Below are positions 1-8,488 of a stretch of DNA of 64,000 nucleotides, piece after piece. A program made the position numbers and the translations under genes. The notes below the pieces were generated by a model. The model was not told the origin of the DNA and made no database searches. It saw nothing but the letters and a program-made list of their open reading frames with translations. The DNA is from Bacillus kwashiorkori (lineage in GTDB: Bacteria > Bacillota > Bacilli > Bacillales > Caldibacillaceae), in contig NZ_CTDX01000016.1 of the NCBI RefSeq assembly GCF_001375515.1, forward strand, positions 124,001 to 188,000. Direction: 5' to 3'. Positions within the stretch are counted from its first letter, which is position 1; the number at the start of each line of letters is the position of its first letter.

Positions 1-1
1 G

Positions 2-274
2 GTTATCCGGCCGCTAGTGACAATGGATAAAGATGATATTATCCGTATTGCTCGGGAAATAAATACGTTAGATATATCGAACCGACCTTTCGAAGATTGT
101 TGTACAATTTTTACGCCATCACAACCGAAGACAAAACCTAAAAAAGATAAAGTTCATCAATATGAAATTCGGATGAATATTGAACCTTTCATTGAACAAG
201 CTATGGAAGGTGTCGAAATCGTTGAAATTCATGCAGGACAAGATATGAACCAAGAAATAGAATCATTATTTTAG
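2..274 (+). CDS. thiI: tRNA 4-thiouridine synthase ThiI, C-terminal fragment
   Basis: This is the 3' end of a gene that begins before the window; the first whole codon is at base 2 and the frame is open through the left edge. The fragment reads through a TMDKDDII segment and a RPFEDCCTIF segment, both typical of the ThiI rhodanese-free C-terminus found in Bacillus. ThiI adenylates U8 of tRNA and transfers sulfur from a cysteine desulfurase to make 4-thiouridine; it also feeds sulfur into thiazole synthesis in some species. An spore-protein gene follows directly, the same order as thiI-sspA in B. subtilis, which supports the call. A cysteine desulfurase gene is expected just upstream but lies outside the window. 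Confidence 0.93.
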   Translation, partial: VIRPLVTMDKDDIIRIAREINTLDISNRPFEDCCTIFTPSQPKTKPKKDKVHQYEIRMNIEPFIEQAMEGVEIVEIHAGQDMNQEIESLF

Positions 275-329
275 TGTAATCGCGTTACCATTACGAAAAA
301 AATTACTAACATTTACCTGTAAATTATAA

Positions 330-357
330 GTATGAAGCCATCTGTTTTTACATACTC
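330..357 (+). promoter_or_regulatory. candidate sigma-G-type promoter of the SASP gene
   Basis: GTATG at 330-334 and CATACTC at 351-357 are separated by 16 bp. They resemble the forespore sigma-G/F consensus (GHATR and CATNHTA) with one mismatch in the -10 box. The predicted start near 364 would give a leader of about 20 nt before the spore-protein start, with the ribosome binding site inside it. Alpha/beta SASP genes are normally sigma-G dependent. Confidence 0.5.
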
Positions 358-384
358 TAATTGACACAAGGAGGTGAAAAACAA

Positions 385-582
385 ATGGCTTCCAATAACA
401 ACAGTAACCAATTGTTAGTTCCAGGAGCAGACCAAGCTCTTCAACAAATGAAATATGAAATTGCTCAAGAATTTGGTGTTAATTTAGGTGCTGAAACTAC
501 ATCACGTGCTAACGGTTCTGTAGGTGGAGAAATTACGAAACGTTTAGTATCGATGGCACAACAACAATTAAGCGGTCGTTAA
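385..582 (+). CDS. sspA: alpha/beta-type small acid-soluble spore protein
   Basis: The product is 65 residues. It contains the two hallmark SASP blocks: the [20 protein letters not shown] region, which includes the germination protease (GPR) cleavage site around the YEIAQEFG segment, and the C-terminal [15 protein letters not shown] block. These proteins coat forespore DNA, force an A-like helix and protect spores from UV and heat; GPR degrades them at germination. The ATG at 385 was chosen because AGGAGGTG lies 8 bp upstream; an in-frame TTG at 361 would place the ribosome binding site inside the gene. The position after thiI matches B. subtilis sspA. It is monocistronic, with a forespore-type promoter and a strong terminator. 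Confidence 0.95.
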   Translation: MASNNNSNQLLVPGADQALQQMKYEIAQEFGVNLGAETTSRANGSVGGEITKRLVSMAQQQLSGR

Positions 583-604
583 TATAACAAATATGCATGG
601 CTTA

Positions 605-632
605 AGGGCGGGGTTTCCCGCCCTATTTTATT
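605..632 (+). terminator. rho-independent terminator of the SASP gene
   Basis: AGGGCGGG (605-612) pairs perfectly with CCCGCCCT (617-624) around a GTTT loop. A T-rich tail follows. It closes the SASP transcript. Confidence 0.9.
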
Positions 633-757
633 TTGTCCATTGGCTGAGTAATTTTTTCCAATAGACTGTTCACCGCCAATTTCTCGTACATTTTGCCCAC
701 CGCTTTCATTGTATGATAATATGAAAAAAATATACATATTTTTTTGGAGTGATTACA

Positions 758-2386
758 TTGGGAACATTATGGTTCAATGGTCATATTTATACGATGGAAG
801 CAGAAGGGGAAAAAGTAGAGTCCATCTTCACAAAAGATGGTACAATTATTGCTGTCGGGAAGAAACAGGAAATATTAAAGAAGTATCATGATGAAATCGG
901 CAGAAGAATTGATTTGCAAGGGAAGACATTAATTCCAGGATTAGTAGACAGTCATTTACATTTAATTGGCTTTGGTGAAACATTTCTCAAATTAGATTTA
1001 ACAAAATATAAATCGAAAGAAGAAGTGTTACAGGCAGTTCAAATGTTTGCAGAAAAATCCTATGACAATGAATGGATCATTGGTGAAGGTTGGAATGAAA
1101 ATCAATGGATACATAACGAAAGAATAACGAAAGAAGATATCGATCATATCATCCCACATCGACCTGTCATTTTAAAACGTATTTGTCGCCATACTGCAGT
1201 TGTAAATTCGAAAGCTCTACAGCTAGCCAATATAACGAAGGATACCGTACAGCCAACAGGTGGGTATATTGATAAACAGACAGATGGAGAGCCAACAGGA
1301 ATATTAAGTGATAATGCTCTAAATTTAGTTTCTCAAGTTATGCCAAAAGTGAATAAAACATATTTAAAACAAGCGCTCCGAAAAGCAGTCGAACAATGTC
1401 ATCAGTTAGGTATTACAGGTGTCCACACCGAAGATTTAAATTATTATGGTAGTTATCATGAAACGCTTGCTGCATTCTATGAAGTGTTGGAAGAAGAAGG
1501 ATATTTACTTAGGACACATTTATTGCTTCATAACGGAATCATTGACGAATGGTATAATGAAGGAAATGCATATTTAGGCGGGACAAACTTAATTGAATAT
1601 GGTGCAATGAAAATATTTGCTGATGGTTCTCTCGGCGGGAGAACGGCATTATTAAGCTTTCCTTATGTCGATGATCCAAGTACGACGGGAGTAGCTATTC
1701 ATACGAAAGAAGAATTAACAAATTTAGTAAAAAAAGCCAGGGAAATGAATGTACCAATTGCTGTACATGCGATTGGTGACTTAGCATTACAGTGGGTCAT
1801 TGATGCAATTGAAACATATCCAGCTCATAAAAATACTCCCGATAGAATTATTCATGCTCCGTTAGTACAAAAAGGCGATTTCGAACGTCTGTGTAAATTA
1901 CCGGTTGTTTTAGATATCCAGCCCGGTTTTTTAGCTTCAGATTTTCCATGGGTATTTGACCGAGTGGGAGTTGGAAAAATTGACTACCTGTATGCATGGA
2001 AATCGTTCTTACAAGCGGGAATAGCGTGTGCTGGTGGTTCCGATGCTCCAATTGAACCAATCAACCCACTTCTAGGTATTTATACAGCAGTAACACGAAC
2101 AAGAGAAAATGACAAAGATAAAAATGTGTATAGTCCAGAAGAAAAGTTAACGCTTTTTGAAGCGGTATGTTTGTATACAAAAGGAAGTGCCTATGCTTGT
2201 GGTCATGAACATGATAGGGGGATGATTAGTCCCGGTTTTATTGCGGATTTTACCATTTTTGATGAGGATATTTTTCAAAATTCAGCAGAAAAGCTATTGT
2301 CGACGAAAGTTGCGATGACGGTAATCAACGATCAAATTGTTTATCAAAATGAAAATATCCTAAGCTTTGCTTCGTTTGAAAATTAA
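758..2386 (+). CDS. amidohydrolase family 3 protein, YtcJ-like
   Basis: The product is about 542 residues and belongs to the metal-dependent amidohydrolase superfamily, in the YtcJ/exoenzyme-regulatory AepA-like group. The visible landmarks are the first metal ligands in VDSHLHLIG (residues H66 and H68), a central KIFADGSLGGRTA segment, a VHAIGD histidine, and a GGSDAPIEPINP segment carrying the late aspartate, followed by the C-terminal beta-sandwich piece (SPGFIADFTIF). No signal peptide is seen, so it should be cytosolic. The substrate is unknown; relatives hydrolyse amides or imides. The TTG at 758 is preferred because TTGGAGTG ends 6-7 bp upstream; an in-frame GTG at 749 overlaps that site. 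It appears monocistronic and converges on nadK2 across a shared terminator. Confidence 0.85.
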   Translation: MGTLWFNGHIYTMEAEGEKVESIFTKDGTIIAVGKKQEILKKYHDEIGRRIDLQGKTLIPGLVDSHLHLIGFGETFLKLDLTKYKSKEEVLQAVQMFAEKSYDNEWIIGEGWNENQWIHNERITKEDIDHIIPHRPVILKRICRHTAVVNSKALQLANITKDTVQPTGGYIDKQTDGEPTGILSDNALNLVSQVMPKVNKTYLKQALRKAVEQCHQLGITGVHTEDLNYYGSYHETLAAFYEVLEEEGYLLRTHLLLHNGIIDEWYNEGNAYLGGTNLIEYGAMKIFADGSLGGRTALLSFPYVDDPSTTGVAIHTKEELTNLVKKAREMNVPIAVHAIGDLALQWVIDAIETYPAHKNTPDRIIHAPLVQKGDFERLCKLPVVLDIQPGFLASDFPWVFDRVGVGKIDYLYAWKSFLQAGIACAGGSDAPIEPINPLLGIYTAVTRTRENDKDKNVYSPEEKLTLFEAVCLYTKGSAYACGHEHDRGMISPGFIADFTIFDEDIFQNSAEKLLSTKVAMTVINDQIVYQNENILSFASFEN

Positions 2387-2394
2387 TTAAAAAG

Positions 2395-2445
2395 AAGACC
2401 TAATACTACATGCTGCAAGCAGTTTTCCTTAGTATTAGGTCCTTA
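2395..2445. terminator. bidirectional terminator between convergent genes
   Basis: GACCTAATACTA (2397-2408) pairs perfectly with TAGTATTAGGTC (2430-2441). A-rich sequence lies on the left and T-rich sequence on the right, so it can serve both the amidohydrolase and nadK2. Confidence 0.85.
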
Positions 2446-2466
2446 AATTTAACTTTTCATGTTATC

Positions 2467-3270
2467 TCATAAAAATGTTCGCTGCACGCGATTCCAAAAT
2501 GAATTATCTTTCAGCTTTACGGTTTTAATTACTTTTCCGCTTAATTGTATTTCCGCTTTTTTCATATGACTAATTCCTAATGCTTCGTTATCCATGCTAA
2601 CCATCGGATAGTCATTACCGTCTTGAACAATTTCTAAGCGCAGCTTTCTATCGCCGCTTAATATAAAAGAAGAATCTAATGTCCGGTACTTATTATTATT
2701 TAAAGAAGCAAGCTCACTTACTTGGAAACAAGGGAGAAGGGGGTCTACAACTGCACCGTGCACCGATTTATTATACCCTGTACTACCAGTTGGGGTAGAG
2801 ATTACCATCCCATCTCCACGGAATGTTTCAAAATGAAAATCATCGATATAAACATCCATTACAAACGCCTTCACAATAGATGAACGAATCGTACATTCGT
2901 TTAAACAATAAAAGGATGGTTTTTCGTCATCAATTGTGACCTCAATTGTTGGAAACTTCCTCACTTCGATCACTTTGTTATTCGTTGCTTCAATCATTTT
3001 ATCTATATCGTCTATGTAAAAATCACAATAAAAACCAAGTTGCTTGTCTATAGACACTCCAACGTATAAACAGTCATCGCGGAATCCGGTTTTTCTAACG
3101 GTTTCTAAAAAAGTACCATCGCTACCAACACTAACAATAATATTTGCGTTATTTGGTTGGTCGACTACGATAAATTCATGTTGTCGCGCTAAGTTTTGCA
3201 AATGCTCAACCTTATTTCTTATTTCTATCTTATTACTCGAATAAAAATATATGTTACGCCTATTTTCCAT
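2467..3270 (-). CDS. nadK2: NAD kinase 2 (PpnKB type)
   Basis: The 267-residue product phosphorylates NAD to NADP. It matches the second Bacillus NAD kinase from end to end: an N-terminal Rossmann-like half, the NECTIRSS segment, the TPTGSTGYNKSVHGA nucleotide-binding motif and the conserved VKLKDNSFWNRVQRTFL tail. The normal GGDGT motif reads GSDGT here (residues 49-53); the catalytic aspartate D51 is kept but the second glycine is serine. The ATG follows a GGAGGG ribosome binding site. It is transcribed opposite to its neighbours and diverges from sppA. Its location beside sppA matches ytdI (nadK2) in B. subtilis. Function is confident from the family; the effect of the serine is unknown. 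Confidence 0.93.
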   Translation of the reverse strand: MENRRNIYFYSSNKIEIRNKVEHLQNLARQHEFIVVDQPNNANIIVSVGSDGTFLETVRKTGFRDDCLYVGVSIDKQLGFYCDFYIDDIDKMIEATNNKVIEVRKFPTIEVTIDDEKPSFYCLNECTIRSSIVKAFVMDVYIDDFHFETFRGDGMVISTPTGSTGYNKSVHGAVVDPLLPCFQVSELASLNNNKYRTLDSSFILSGDRKLRLEIVQDGNDYPMVSMDNEALGISHMKKAEIQLSGKVIKTVKLKDNSFWNRVQRTFL

Positions 3271-3388
3271 TATAGTTAATTCCCTCCAAATTTTTTTTAA
3301 TAAAACAAGTTATTTGTTATAATTTAAAAGTATATTTATTATTAGTTTATCATTAATTGTTAAACAAACCAATTTAGAGGAGGATTAT

Positions 3389-4399
3389 ATGAACGGAAAA
3401 CGTTGGGCAGCATTAGGTATTGCTGCAGCAGTTTTAATTGTTTCAACCATTTTTTCAGCTTTTACTAGTTTTTTCTTTAGTGATAGGGAAGAATCTTTGA
3501 GCAATTTACTTCTTAGTGATTCACCGTTTATGGAAGAAGTATTGGAAGATGGAGATGCTTCTAAAAAAATTGTTGTTTTAGATGTGGAAGGAGTTATACA
3601 AGATACTGGGGCTACCGATTCATTTTTTGCTAGCACAGGCTATAACCATCAATTATTTATGAAAAAATTAAATGCTATTAAAGATGATTCATCAGTTAGA
3701 GGTATCGTATTAAGAGTCAATTCACCTGGTGGCGGAGTAGTAGAAAGTGCAGAAATTCATGATAAGCTAGTGGAAATATTGAAAGAAAAGAAAAAACCAA
3801 TATATGTATCCATGGGCTCTATGGCTGCATCGGGTGGTTATTACATATCTGCGCCAGCTACGAAAATTTTTGCTAGTAAAGAAACATTAACTGGTTCGCT
3901 AGGGGTAATTATGGATAGTATGAATATTACCGAACTAGCTGAGAAGCTTGGTTTAGAGCATATAGTAATTAAAAGTGGGCCACATAAAGACATTATGAGC
4001 CAAACGAGGAAAATGACTGAAGAAGAAGAAGCTATTATGCAAGCAATGATAAATAATTCCTACGAAGGATTTGTAGAAGTTATTGCCGATGGACGAGGAA
4101 TGTCTAAAGAAGAAGTAAGAAAAGTTGCTGATGGAAGAATTTATGATGGATATCAGGCGAAAGAATTAAACTTAATCGATGAATTTGGTTATTTAGAAGA
4201 TACAATTGCAGCTCTGAAAAAAGACCAGAAGCTACAAGGAGCTCAAGTAGTCCGTTATACAGATAGTGCTCTCGGTCTGGGGTCCTTATTTGGATTAACA
4301 GCTAAAAAAATCGTCGGAGAAAATCCTGAAACCACTTTTTTAATTAACTTATTAAATAACCGCAACTCTCCAAGACTAATGTACTTATATTCTGAATAA
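3389..4399 (+). CDS. sppA: signal peptide peptidase SppA
   Basis: The 336-residue product is a membrane-anchored serine protease of family S49 that clears cleaved signal peptides and, in Bacillus, contributes to resistance to antimicrobial peptides. One N-terminal membrane segment (about residues 8-30) is followed by the ClpP-like core. The catalytic serine is in SMAASGG (S148) and the general-base lysine is in SGPHKDIM (K200), one residue on from the B. subtilis pair S147/K199. The oxyanion glycines of NSPGGGV are present. AGGAGG precedes the ATG. yteJ follows 13 bp downstream, so the two form an operon as in B. subtilis. Confidence 0.95.
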   Translation: MNGKRWAALGIAAAVLIVSTIFSAFTSFFFSDREESLSNLLLSDSPFMEEVLEDGDASKKIVVLDVEGVIQDTGATDSFFASTGYNHQLFMKKLNAIKDDSSVRGIVLRVNSPGGGVVESAEIHDKLVEILKEKKKPIYVSMGSMAASGGYYISAPATKIFASKETLTGSLGVIMDSMNITELAEKLGLEHIVIKSGPHKDIMSQTRKMTEEEEAIMQAMINNSYEGFVEVIADGRGMSKEEVRKVADGRIYDGYQAKELNLIDEFGYLEDTIAALKKDQKLQGAQVVRYTDSALGLGSLFGLTAKKIVGENPETTFLINLLNNRNSPRLMYLYSE

Positions 4400-4412
4400 G
4401 GGAGGGTGGAAA

Positions 4413-5042
4413 ATGAATAAAGATTTCGAGCAAAATAATTTAAATCATACTGAAATAGAGGAATTAAAAACTAAGTTTAACAATCATGATAATGATACAA
4501 CGAGGAAAATCGAAAAAGATATAGAAGAAAAAGTATTAGAGCAACGAGTAGTAACTGGCCAGTTGCAAACAGAAGAACCGAGTGGTAAAGATCCAGTGGA
4601 CAATCTAGTTTATGCTGGCTTTTGGATGCGTTTTTGGGCCTATTTAGTCGACATTATTTTAATTGCTGCAATAACAGGAATGATAATTACACCACTTTTC
4701 CGATATTTTGATTGGCCAATGAACGAAATTAGCCTTTTTTCACCTTACACATTGGCAACTGCAGCAGTTTTTTATTTATATTTTATTTTAATGACGAAAT
4801 TTTTCCAACAAACGTTAGGAAAAATGATTTTCGGTTTAAAAGTTATTCCATTAAAAGAAAAATCGTTAACTTGGGGGACGGTCATTTTTCGTGAATGGAT
4901 TGGCAGATATATTTCTGTTACGGTAAAGATTTTATACTTTTTAGTTATTTTCTTACCTAAAAAACAGGGTCTACATGATATATTTGCAGATACAGCCGTA
5001 ATTCATGAGAATGTTGTAAAAAAACAACCTGCAACTATATAA
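4413..5042 (+). CDS. yteJ: RDD family membrane protein YteJ
   Basis: The product is 209 residues. The first ~70 residues are charged and probably cytosolic. The RDD domain then begins at about residue 70 with the AGFWMRFWAYLVDIILIA segment, which carries the family's conserved arginine and aspartate, followed by three predicted membrane helices and the TLGKMIFGLKV turn. In B. subtilis, YteJ is made with SppA and is reported to modulate SppA activity under lantibiotic stress; the pairing here is the same. The start lies 13 bp after sppA with GGAGGG as ribosome binding site. A large hairpin follows. Confidence 0.9.
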   Translation: MNKDFEQNNLNHTEIEELKTKFNNHDNDTTRKIEKDIEEKVLEQRVVTGQLQTEEPSGKDPVDNLVYAGFWMRFWAYLVDIILIAAITGMIITPLFRYFDWPMNEISLFSPYTLATAAVFYLYFILMTKFFQQTLGKMIFGLKVIPLKEKSLTWGTVIFREWIGRYISVTVKILYFLVIFLPKKQGLHDIFADTAVIHENVVKKQPATI

Positions 5043-5058
5043 GGTCAATGATAATATT

Positions 5059-5161
5059 GGGATTGCCCAAAATATGAAGTCTAATGGACTTACTTGAAAT
5101 TTTGTAGTGAGCAACTACATTATTTTCGGTAGTTTAAAGATTTCATTTGTGGGGCAATCCC
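5059..5161 (+). terminator. long-stem hairpin/terminator after yteJ
   Basis: GGGATTGCCC (5059-5068) pairs perfectly with GGGCAATCCC (5152-5161), with a TTTTTCCTTTTC tail. The 83-nt interior holds a small hairpin, GTAGT (5104-5108) with ACTAC (5114-5118). It probably terminates sppA-yteJ transcription, although the large loop is unusual. Confidence 0.6.
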
Positions 5162-5281
5162 TTTTTCCTTTTCAAGCATGATTATTGAGAGTTTGGTTTG
5201 ATAACTGGAAAATCCACAAAGTTCCGCCTTCTTCATGTTTATTTTTTTCGGTAACAGTCGATACTGTTCATTTGAAAGGTT

Positions 5282-5959
5282 GTGGAAAATTTGGTCTGGT
5301 TAATAATTATAGTTGCTCTTATTTTACTATTACTAGTTGTCATTTTTTCAAAAGTGAAACTTAAAGTTACATATTCTCATGCTAATAGTAAAGACCTTCT
5401 ACAAATAGTAGTAATTTTATTATTTGGCATTATTAAATTTAAAATAAATTTGTTAGATGGAAAAAATAAAGATGATCAACCGGAACAACAAAATAACAAT
5501 GACCAAATGGCAAAACAACAAGATGTAGAGGATAGTGGGTTAAAGTCACTCCATGATATAAAACTTGTCGTTAATCGAGTAATTGGTTTGAATAAAATAG
5601 TCCAAACTTTTCTCAAGAAAGTGCAGATTATAAAATTCGATTGGAAAACTGTTATTGGGACAGGAGATGCTAGCCAAACAGGGATGATTACGGGAGTAGC
5701 TTGGGGAATAAAGGGAGTTGTCGTAGGCCTTTTAAGTAAATTCTTTTCTTTGAAAGTATATCCAAATATCCATATAGCCCCAAGTTTTCAACAAAAAATT
5801 GCAAAAACAGAGCTTTTTTGTATGATTCAAGTTCGTATCGGGCATGCTATTTTAGCAGGTATTAAAATTCTTAAATATTGGCGCGGAAGCAAACCAAAGT
5901 TTAAGTCAAAACCATTGACTAAATTGAATATGCAAAAAGATGAGCATACAGCGCAATGA
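5282..5959 (+). CDS. ytfI: DUF2953 membrane protein YtfI
   Basis: The 225-residue product begins with one strong membrane helix (about residues 3-23), followed by a short beta-rich stretch, a Q/N-rich charged linker (about 60-85), and a C-terminal half with an amphipathic GVAWGIKGVVVGLL helix. This matches the DUF2953 family member YtfI that precedes ytfJ in sporulating Bacilli. Its biochemical role is unknown; the pairing with YtfJ suggests a late-sporulation role. GTG at 5282 sits only about 2 bp after GAAAGG, so the in-frame TTG at 5291 is a possible alternative start. Confidence 0.82.
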   Translation: MENLVWLIIIVALILLLLVVIFSKVKLKVTYSHANSKDLLQIVVILLFGIIKFKINLLDGKNKDDQPEQQNNNDQMAKQQDVEDSGLKSLHDIKLVVNRVIGLNKIVQTFLKKVQIIKFDWKTVIGTGDASQTGMITGVAWGIKGVVVGLLSKFFSLKVYPNIHIAPSFQQKIAKTELFCMIQVRIGHAILAGIKILKYWRGSKPKFKSKPLTKLNMQKDEHTAQ

Positions 5960-5972
5960 GGAGGTTATTAAG

Positions 5973-6419
5973 ATGTCAGAACATCCACTTCAAGGTTTAA
6001 TGACAACTGCAATGGAAAATTTAAAAGAGATGATCGACGTTAATACGATTATTGGTGATCCTGTTGAAACGCCAGATGGTAGTGTTATTTTAACGGTATC
6101 CAAAGTTGGATTCGGTTTTGCAGCAGGTGGGAGCGAATTTATGTTAGATAACGAAGAGAAAGAGAAACACCCGTTTGGCGGAGGTAGCGGTGGTGGTGTT
6201 TCTATTACGCCAATTGCCTTTTTAGTTGTCAATAGTTCTGGAGTAAAAATGTTGCATTTAGATGAAAACACCCATTTATTTGAAAAAATTCTTGACATAG
6301 CACCACAAGCAGTGGAAAAAATTCAGCAAATGATGTCTAAAAAGGGAAATAACCAAAGTGACCAAAGCAGTCAATCGTCACAAAACAGTTCTAACTCAAC
6401 TGATAGCTTTAGTATTTAA
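5973..6419 (+). CDS. ytfJ: GerW family sporulation protein YtfJ
   Basis: The product is 148 residues, within the usual size of the family. It carries the glycine-rich GFGFAAGGSEF segment, a second glycine patch (GGGSGGGVSITPIAFLVV) and a low-complexity Ser/Gln/Asn tail. Members are forespore-expressed and are needed for normal germination in clostridia and bacilli; the molecular activity is not known. The ATG at 5973 is preferred because AGGAGGT lies 8 bp upstream; the frame is open upstream into the end of ytfI. The two genes are 13 bp apart and co-transcribed. Confidence 0.92.
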   Translation: MSEHPLQGLMTTAMENLKEMIDVNTIIGDPVETPDGSVILTVSKVGFGFAAGGSEFMLDNEEKEKHPFGGGSGGGVSITPIAFLVVNSSGVKMLHLDENTHLFEKILDIAPQAVEKIQQMMSKKGNNQSDQSSQSSQNSSNSTDSFSI

Positions 6420-6442
6420 TTTCACATAACTTCAATATTTTA

Positions 6443-6517
6443 GGATGTTCCTTTGCAGAGTGACATAATAATCCGATATAGTAACGGGTTGTTCATACTC
6501 TTCTGGAACATCCTTTT
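6443..6517 (+). terminator. long bipartite hairpin/terminator after ytfJ
   Basis: GGATGTTCC (6443-6451) pairs perfectly with GGAACATCC (6505-6513), and TTTTG follows. Inside, AGAGT and ACTCT form a second stem. The span is 71 nt, longer than a usual intrinsic terminator. Confidence 0.6.
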
Positions 6518-6552
6518 GATTTGTTATTAAATGATGGAATATGTTTAGATTT

Positions 6553-6581
6553 TTGATTATAGTTAGTGACTGATGTATTAT
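6553..6581 (+). promoter_or_regulatory. sigma-A-type promoter of tpx
   Basis: TTGATT (6553-6558) and TATTAT (6576-6581) are separated by 17 bp. The predicted transcription start near 6588 gives a leader of about 38 nt to the tpx ATG. Confidence 0.6.
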
Positions 6582-6625
6582 AAATATATCCAAACTGGAA
6601 ATTGTCTTAATTAGGAGGTTAAGAA

Positions 6626-7126
6626 ATGGTTCAAGTTACATTTAAAGGAAATCCTGTAACACTTGTTGGTGATCAAGTAAAAGTAGGTGATCAGGCACCA
6701 AACTTTACCGTTTTAACGAATGACTTAAAAGAAGTAACCTTAAACGATTTTACAGGAAAGGTAAAGTTAATTAGTGTTGTTCCATCGATAGACACTGGGA
6801 TTTGTGACGCTCAAACACGTAAATTTAATGAAGAAGCTGCAAAATTGGACAATATTCAAGTACTGACAATCAGTGTTGATTTACCTTTCGCACAAGCACG
6901 TTGGTGTGCTGCTGCTGGTATTGATAATTTACAAACTTTGTCTGACCATCGAGACTTGTCATTCGGTGATGCATATGGGGTTCATATGAAAGAGCTACGC
7001 TTGTTAGCTCGCTCCGTTTTTGTTATTGACTCTTCTAATACTATTACATACGTACAATATGTTCCGGAAGTTGGTGAACATCCGGATTACGATGCAGCCA
7101 TCGCCGCAGCTAGAGCGGCAAAATAA
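6626..7126 (+). CDS. tpx: thiol peroxidase Tpx
   Basis: The 166-residue product is an atypical 2-Cys peroxiredoxin that reduces hydroperoxides using thioredoxin. The peroxidatic cysteine is C60 in [15 protein letters not shown], and the resolving cysteine is C94 in ARWCAAAG, the Tpx spacing. The length is standard. TTAGGAGG lies 7 bp before the ATG. It has its own promoter and sits between ytfJ and ytxK as in B. subtilis (ytgI). Cytosolic. Confidence 0.97.
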   Translation: MVQVTFKGNPVTLVGDQVKVGDQAPNFTVLTNDLKEVTLNDFTGKVKLISVVPSIDTGICDAQTRKFNEEAAKLDNIQVLTISVDLPFAQARWCAAAGIDNLQTLSDHRDLSFGDAYGVHMKELRLLARSVFVIDSSNTITYVQYVPEVGEHPDYDAAIAAARAAK

Positions 7127-7330
7127 ATAGTTACATTAACTTTTTGGGTTTCTGTCCAAAATTATTCTTTATAGTGATACTTAAGTCCTATAAACGATAT
7201 TTGGAGGGTTACCCTTTTTTTCTGTCCAATTTTAGAAACACCTTAATTCATTTCAATAGGAAATAAATTTATGCTACAATAGGTAAATGCCCAATATGGT
7301 ATATAGTAGAGAAGTACGAGGAGGATGAAA

Positions 7331-8314
7331 ATGAATCAAACCCCAGTAGAAGCAATATTCTCGGTATTAAATGATTCAGCCAATATATTAAAAAATGAAC
7401 TAGACTGTTCTTTTTTAGAAGCTTTAGCAGAGACGGGGGAAAATATTTTTCATGATACCGTGTTGCAAGAGGAAATAAGTGAAGTAGCAAAAAAACGATT
7501 GGATAAAACCTATCAAACATTACCAAAAATGGCAACAAATGAAGACTTCCGTAAAGCGTTTCAACTTGCTTGCTTGAAAGGAATGAAAGAAAATGTCCAA
7601 CCGAATCACCAAATGACACCCGATTCTATTGGAATTTTCTTATCATTCTTAATTAAAAAGCTCCATCACCACTACTCCCATTTATCGATTTTAGACCCTG
7701 CAGTCGGAACAGGTAATTTATTATTAACGATTATTAATCAGCTGGAAGGATTACACATTGAAGCGACTGGGATCGAAGTAGATGATATTTTACTTCAACT
7801 TGCTTATGTTAATGCGAATATGCAACAGCATGCTGTCCAATTTTTTAACCAAGATAGTCTAGAACCGCTATTTGTGGACCCAGTTGATATAGTTATTTGT
7901 GATTTACCAATTGGATATTATCCAAATGATCAACGTGCGAAAGATTATTTTTTAAGTTCGGAAGAAGGTCATTCCTACGCCCACCATTTATTCATTGAGC
8001 AAAGTACGCGCCATACGAAAGAAGGCGGATATTTATTTTTTGTCATTCCTAATAATTTGTTTGAAAGTTCGGAGGCAAAAAAATTACATGTTTATTTGAA
8101 AGACCACTTACATATTCAAGCTGTTATACAATTACCTGAATCCATGTTTAAATCAAAGCAGTCGGCAAAAAGCCTTTTTGTATTACAAAAACAAGGAAAG
8201 AATGTAAAGGCACCTAAAGAAGTTTTATTAATTAATATGCCGCAACTAACAAATAAGCAGGCAGTTCATAATATCATGCTGAAAATTGATCAGTGGATTA
8301 GAGAAAATAAGTAA
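7331..8314 (+). CDS. ytxK: class I SAM-dependent methyltransferase YtxK
   Basis: The product is about 327 residues and resembles N6-adenine DNA methyltransferases of type I systems. An N-terminal helical part (1-95) is followed by the SAM-binding motif I in LDPAVGTGNLLLTI (around residue 118) and a catalytic motif IV-like DLPIGYYP, where DNA N6-methylases usually have NPPY/NPPF. The changed motif IV leaves real DNA methylation uncertain. No restriction or specificity subunit is nearby. The ATG at 7331 has GAGGAGG 6 bp upstream; an ATG at 7325 overlaps that site and is less likely. The gene directly precedes ackA, the conserved Bacillus order. Confidence 0.9.
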   Translation: MNQTPVEAIFSVLNDSANILKNELDCSFLEALAETGENIFHDTVLQEEISEVAKKRLDKTYQTLPKMATNEDFRKAFQLACLKGMKENVQPNHQMTPDSIGIFLSFLIKKLHHHYSHLSILDPAVGTGNLLLTIINQLEGLHIEATGIEVDDILLQLAYVNANMQQHAVQFFNQDSLEPLFVDPVDIVICDLPIGYYPNDQRAKDYFLSSEEGHSYAHHLFIEQSTRHTKEGGYLFFVIPNNLFESSEAKKLHVYLKDHLHIQAVIQLPESMFKSKQSAKSLFVLQKQGKNVKAPKEVLLINMPQLTNKQAVHNIMLKIDQWIRENK

Positions 8315-8346
8315 AACAGATCTATTAACGGTCTGTTTTATTTTTA
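8313..8346 (+). terminator. terminator after ytxK
   Basis: AAAACAGA (8313-8320) pairs with TCTGTTTT (8332-8339) and a T-rich tail follows. The left arm overlaps the ytxK stop codon. Confidence 0.75.
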
Positions 8347-8431
8347 TATAAAAATATATTTATAATAAAAACATTCCAAAAAACGGAATATATCCTCTTG
8401 TGGAAATCATCACAAAAAAATTACTTTTTAT

Positions 8432-8445
8432 CGAAAACGTTACCA
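8432..8445 (+). promoter_or_regulatory. cre-like CcpA site upstream of ackA
   Basis: CGAAAACGTTACCA agrees with the catabolite-response consensus TGWAANCGNTNWCA at 12 of 14 positions, including the central CG. Its centre lies about 57 bp upstream of the transcription start predicted from the promoter at 8460-8488. CcpA activates ackA in B. subtilis from an upstream cre, so an activating role is inferred. Confidence 0.6.
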
Positions 8446-8459
8446 CTTATAGTAAAGCA

Positions 8460-8488
8460 TTGAAAAAATGTACAACGAGTGATTAAAT
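8460..8488 (+). promoter_or_regulatory. sigma-A promoter of ackA
   Basis: TTGAAA (8460-8465) and TTAAAT (8483-8488) are separated by 17 bp. The predicted start near 8495 leaves a leader of about 100 nt. Confidence 0.65.

Noticed and set aside
7331-8314. ytxK as part of a restriction-modification or defence system
   Set aside because: No restriction or specificity subunit is near, the catalytic motif is altered, and the gene keeps a conserved housekeeping position before ackA.
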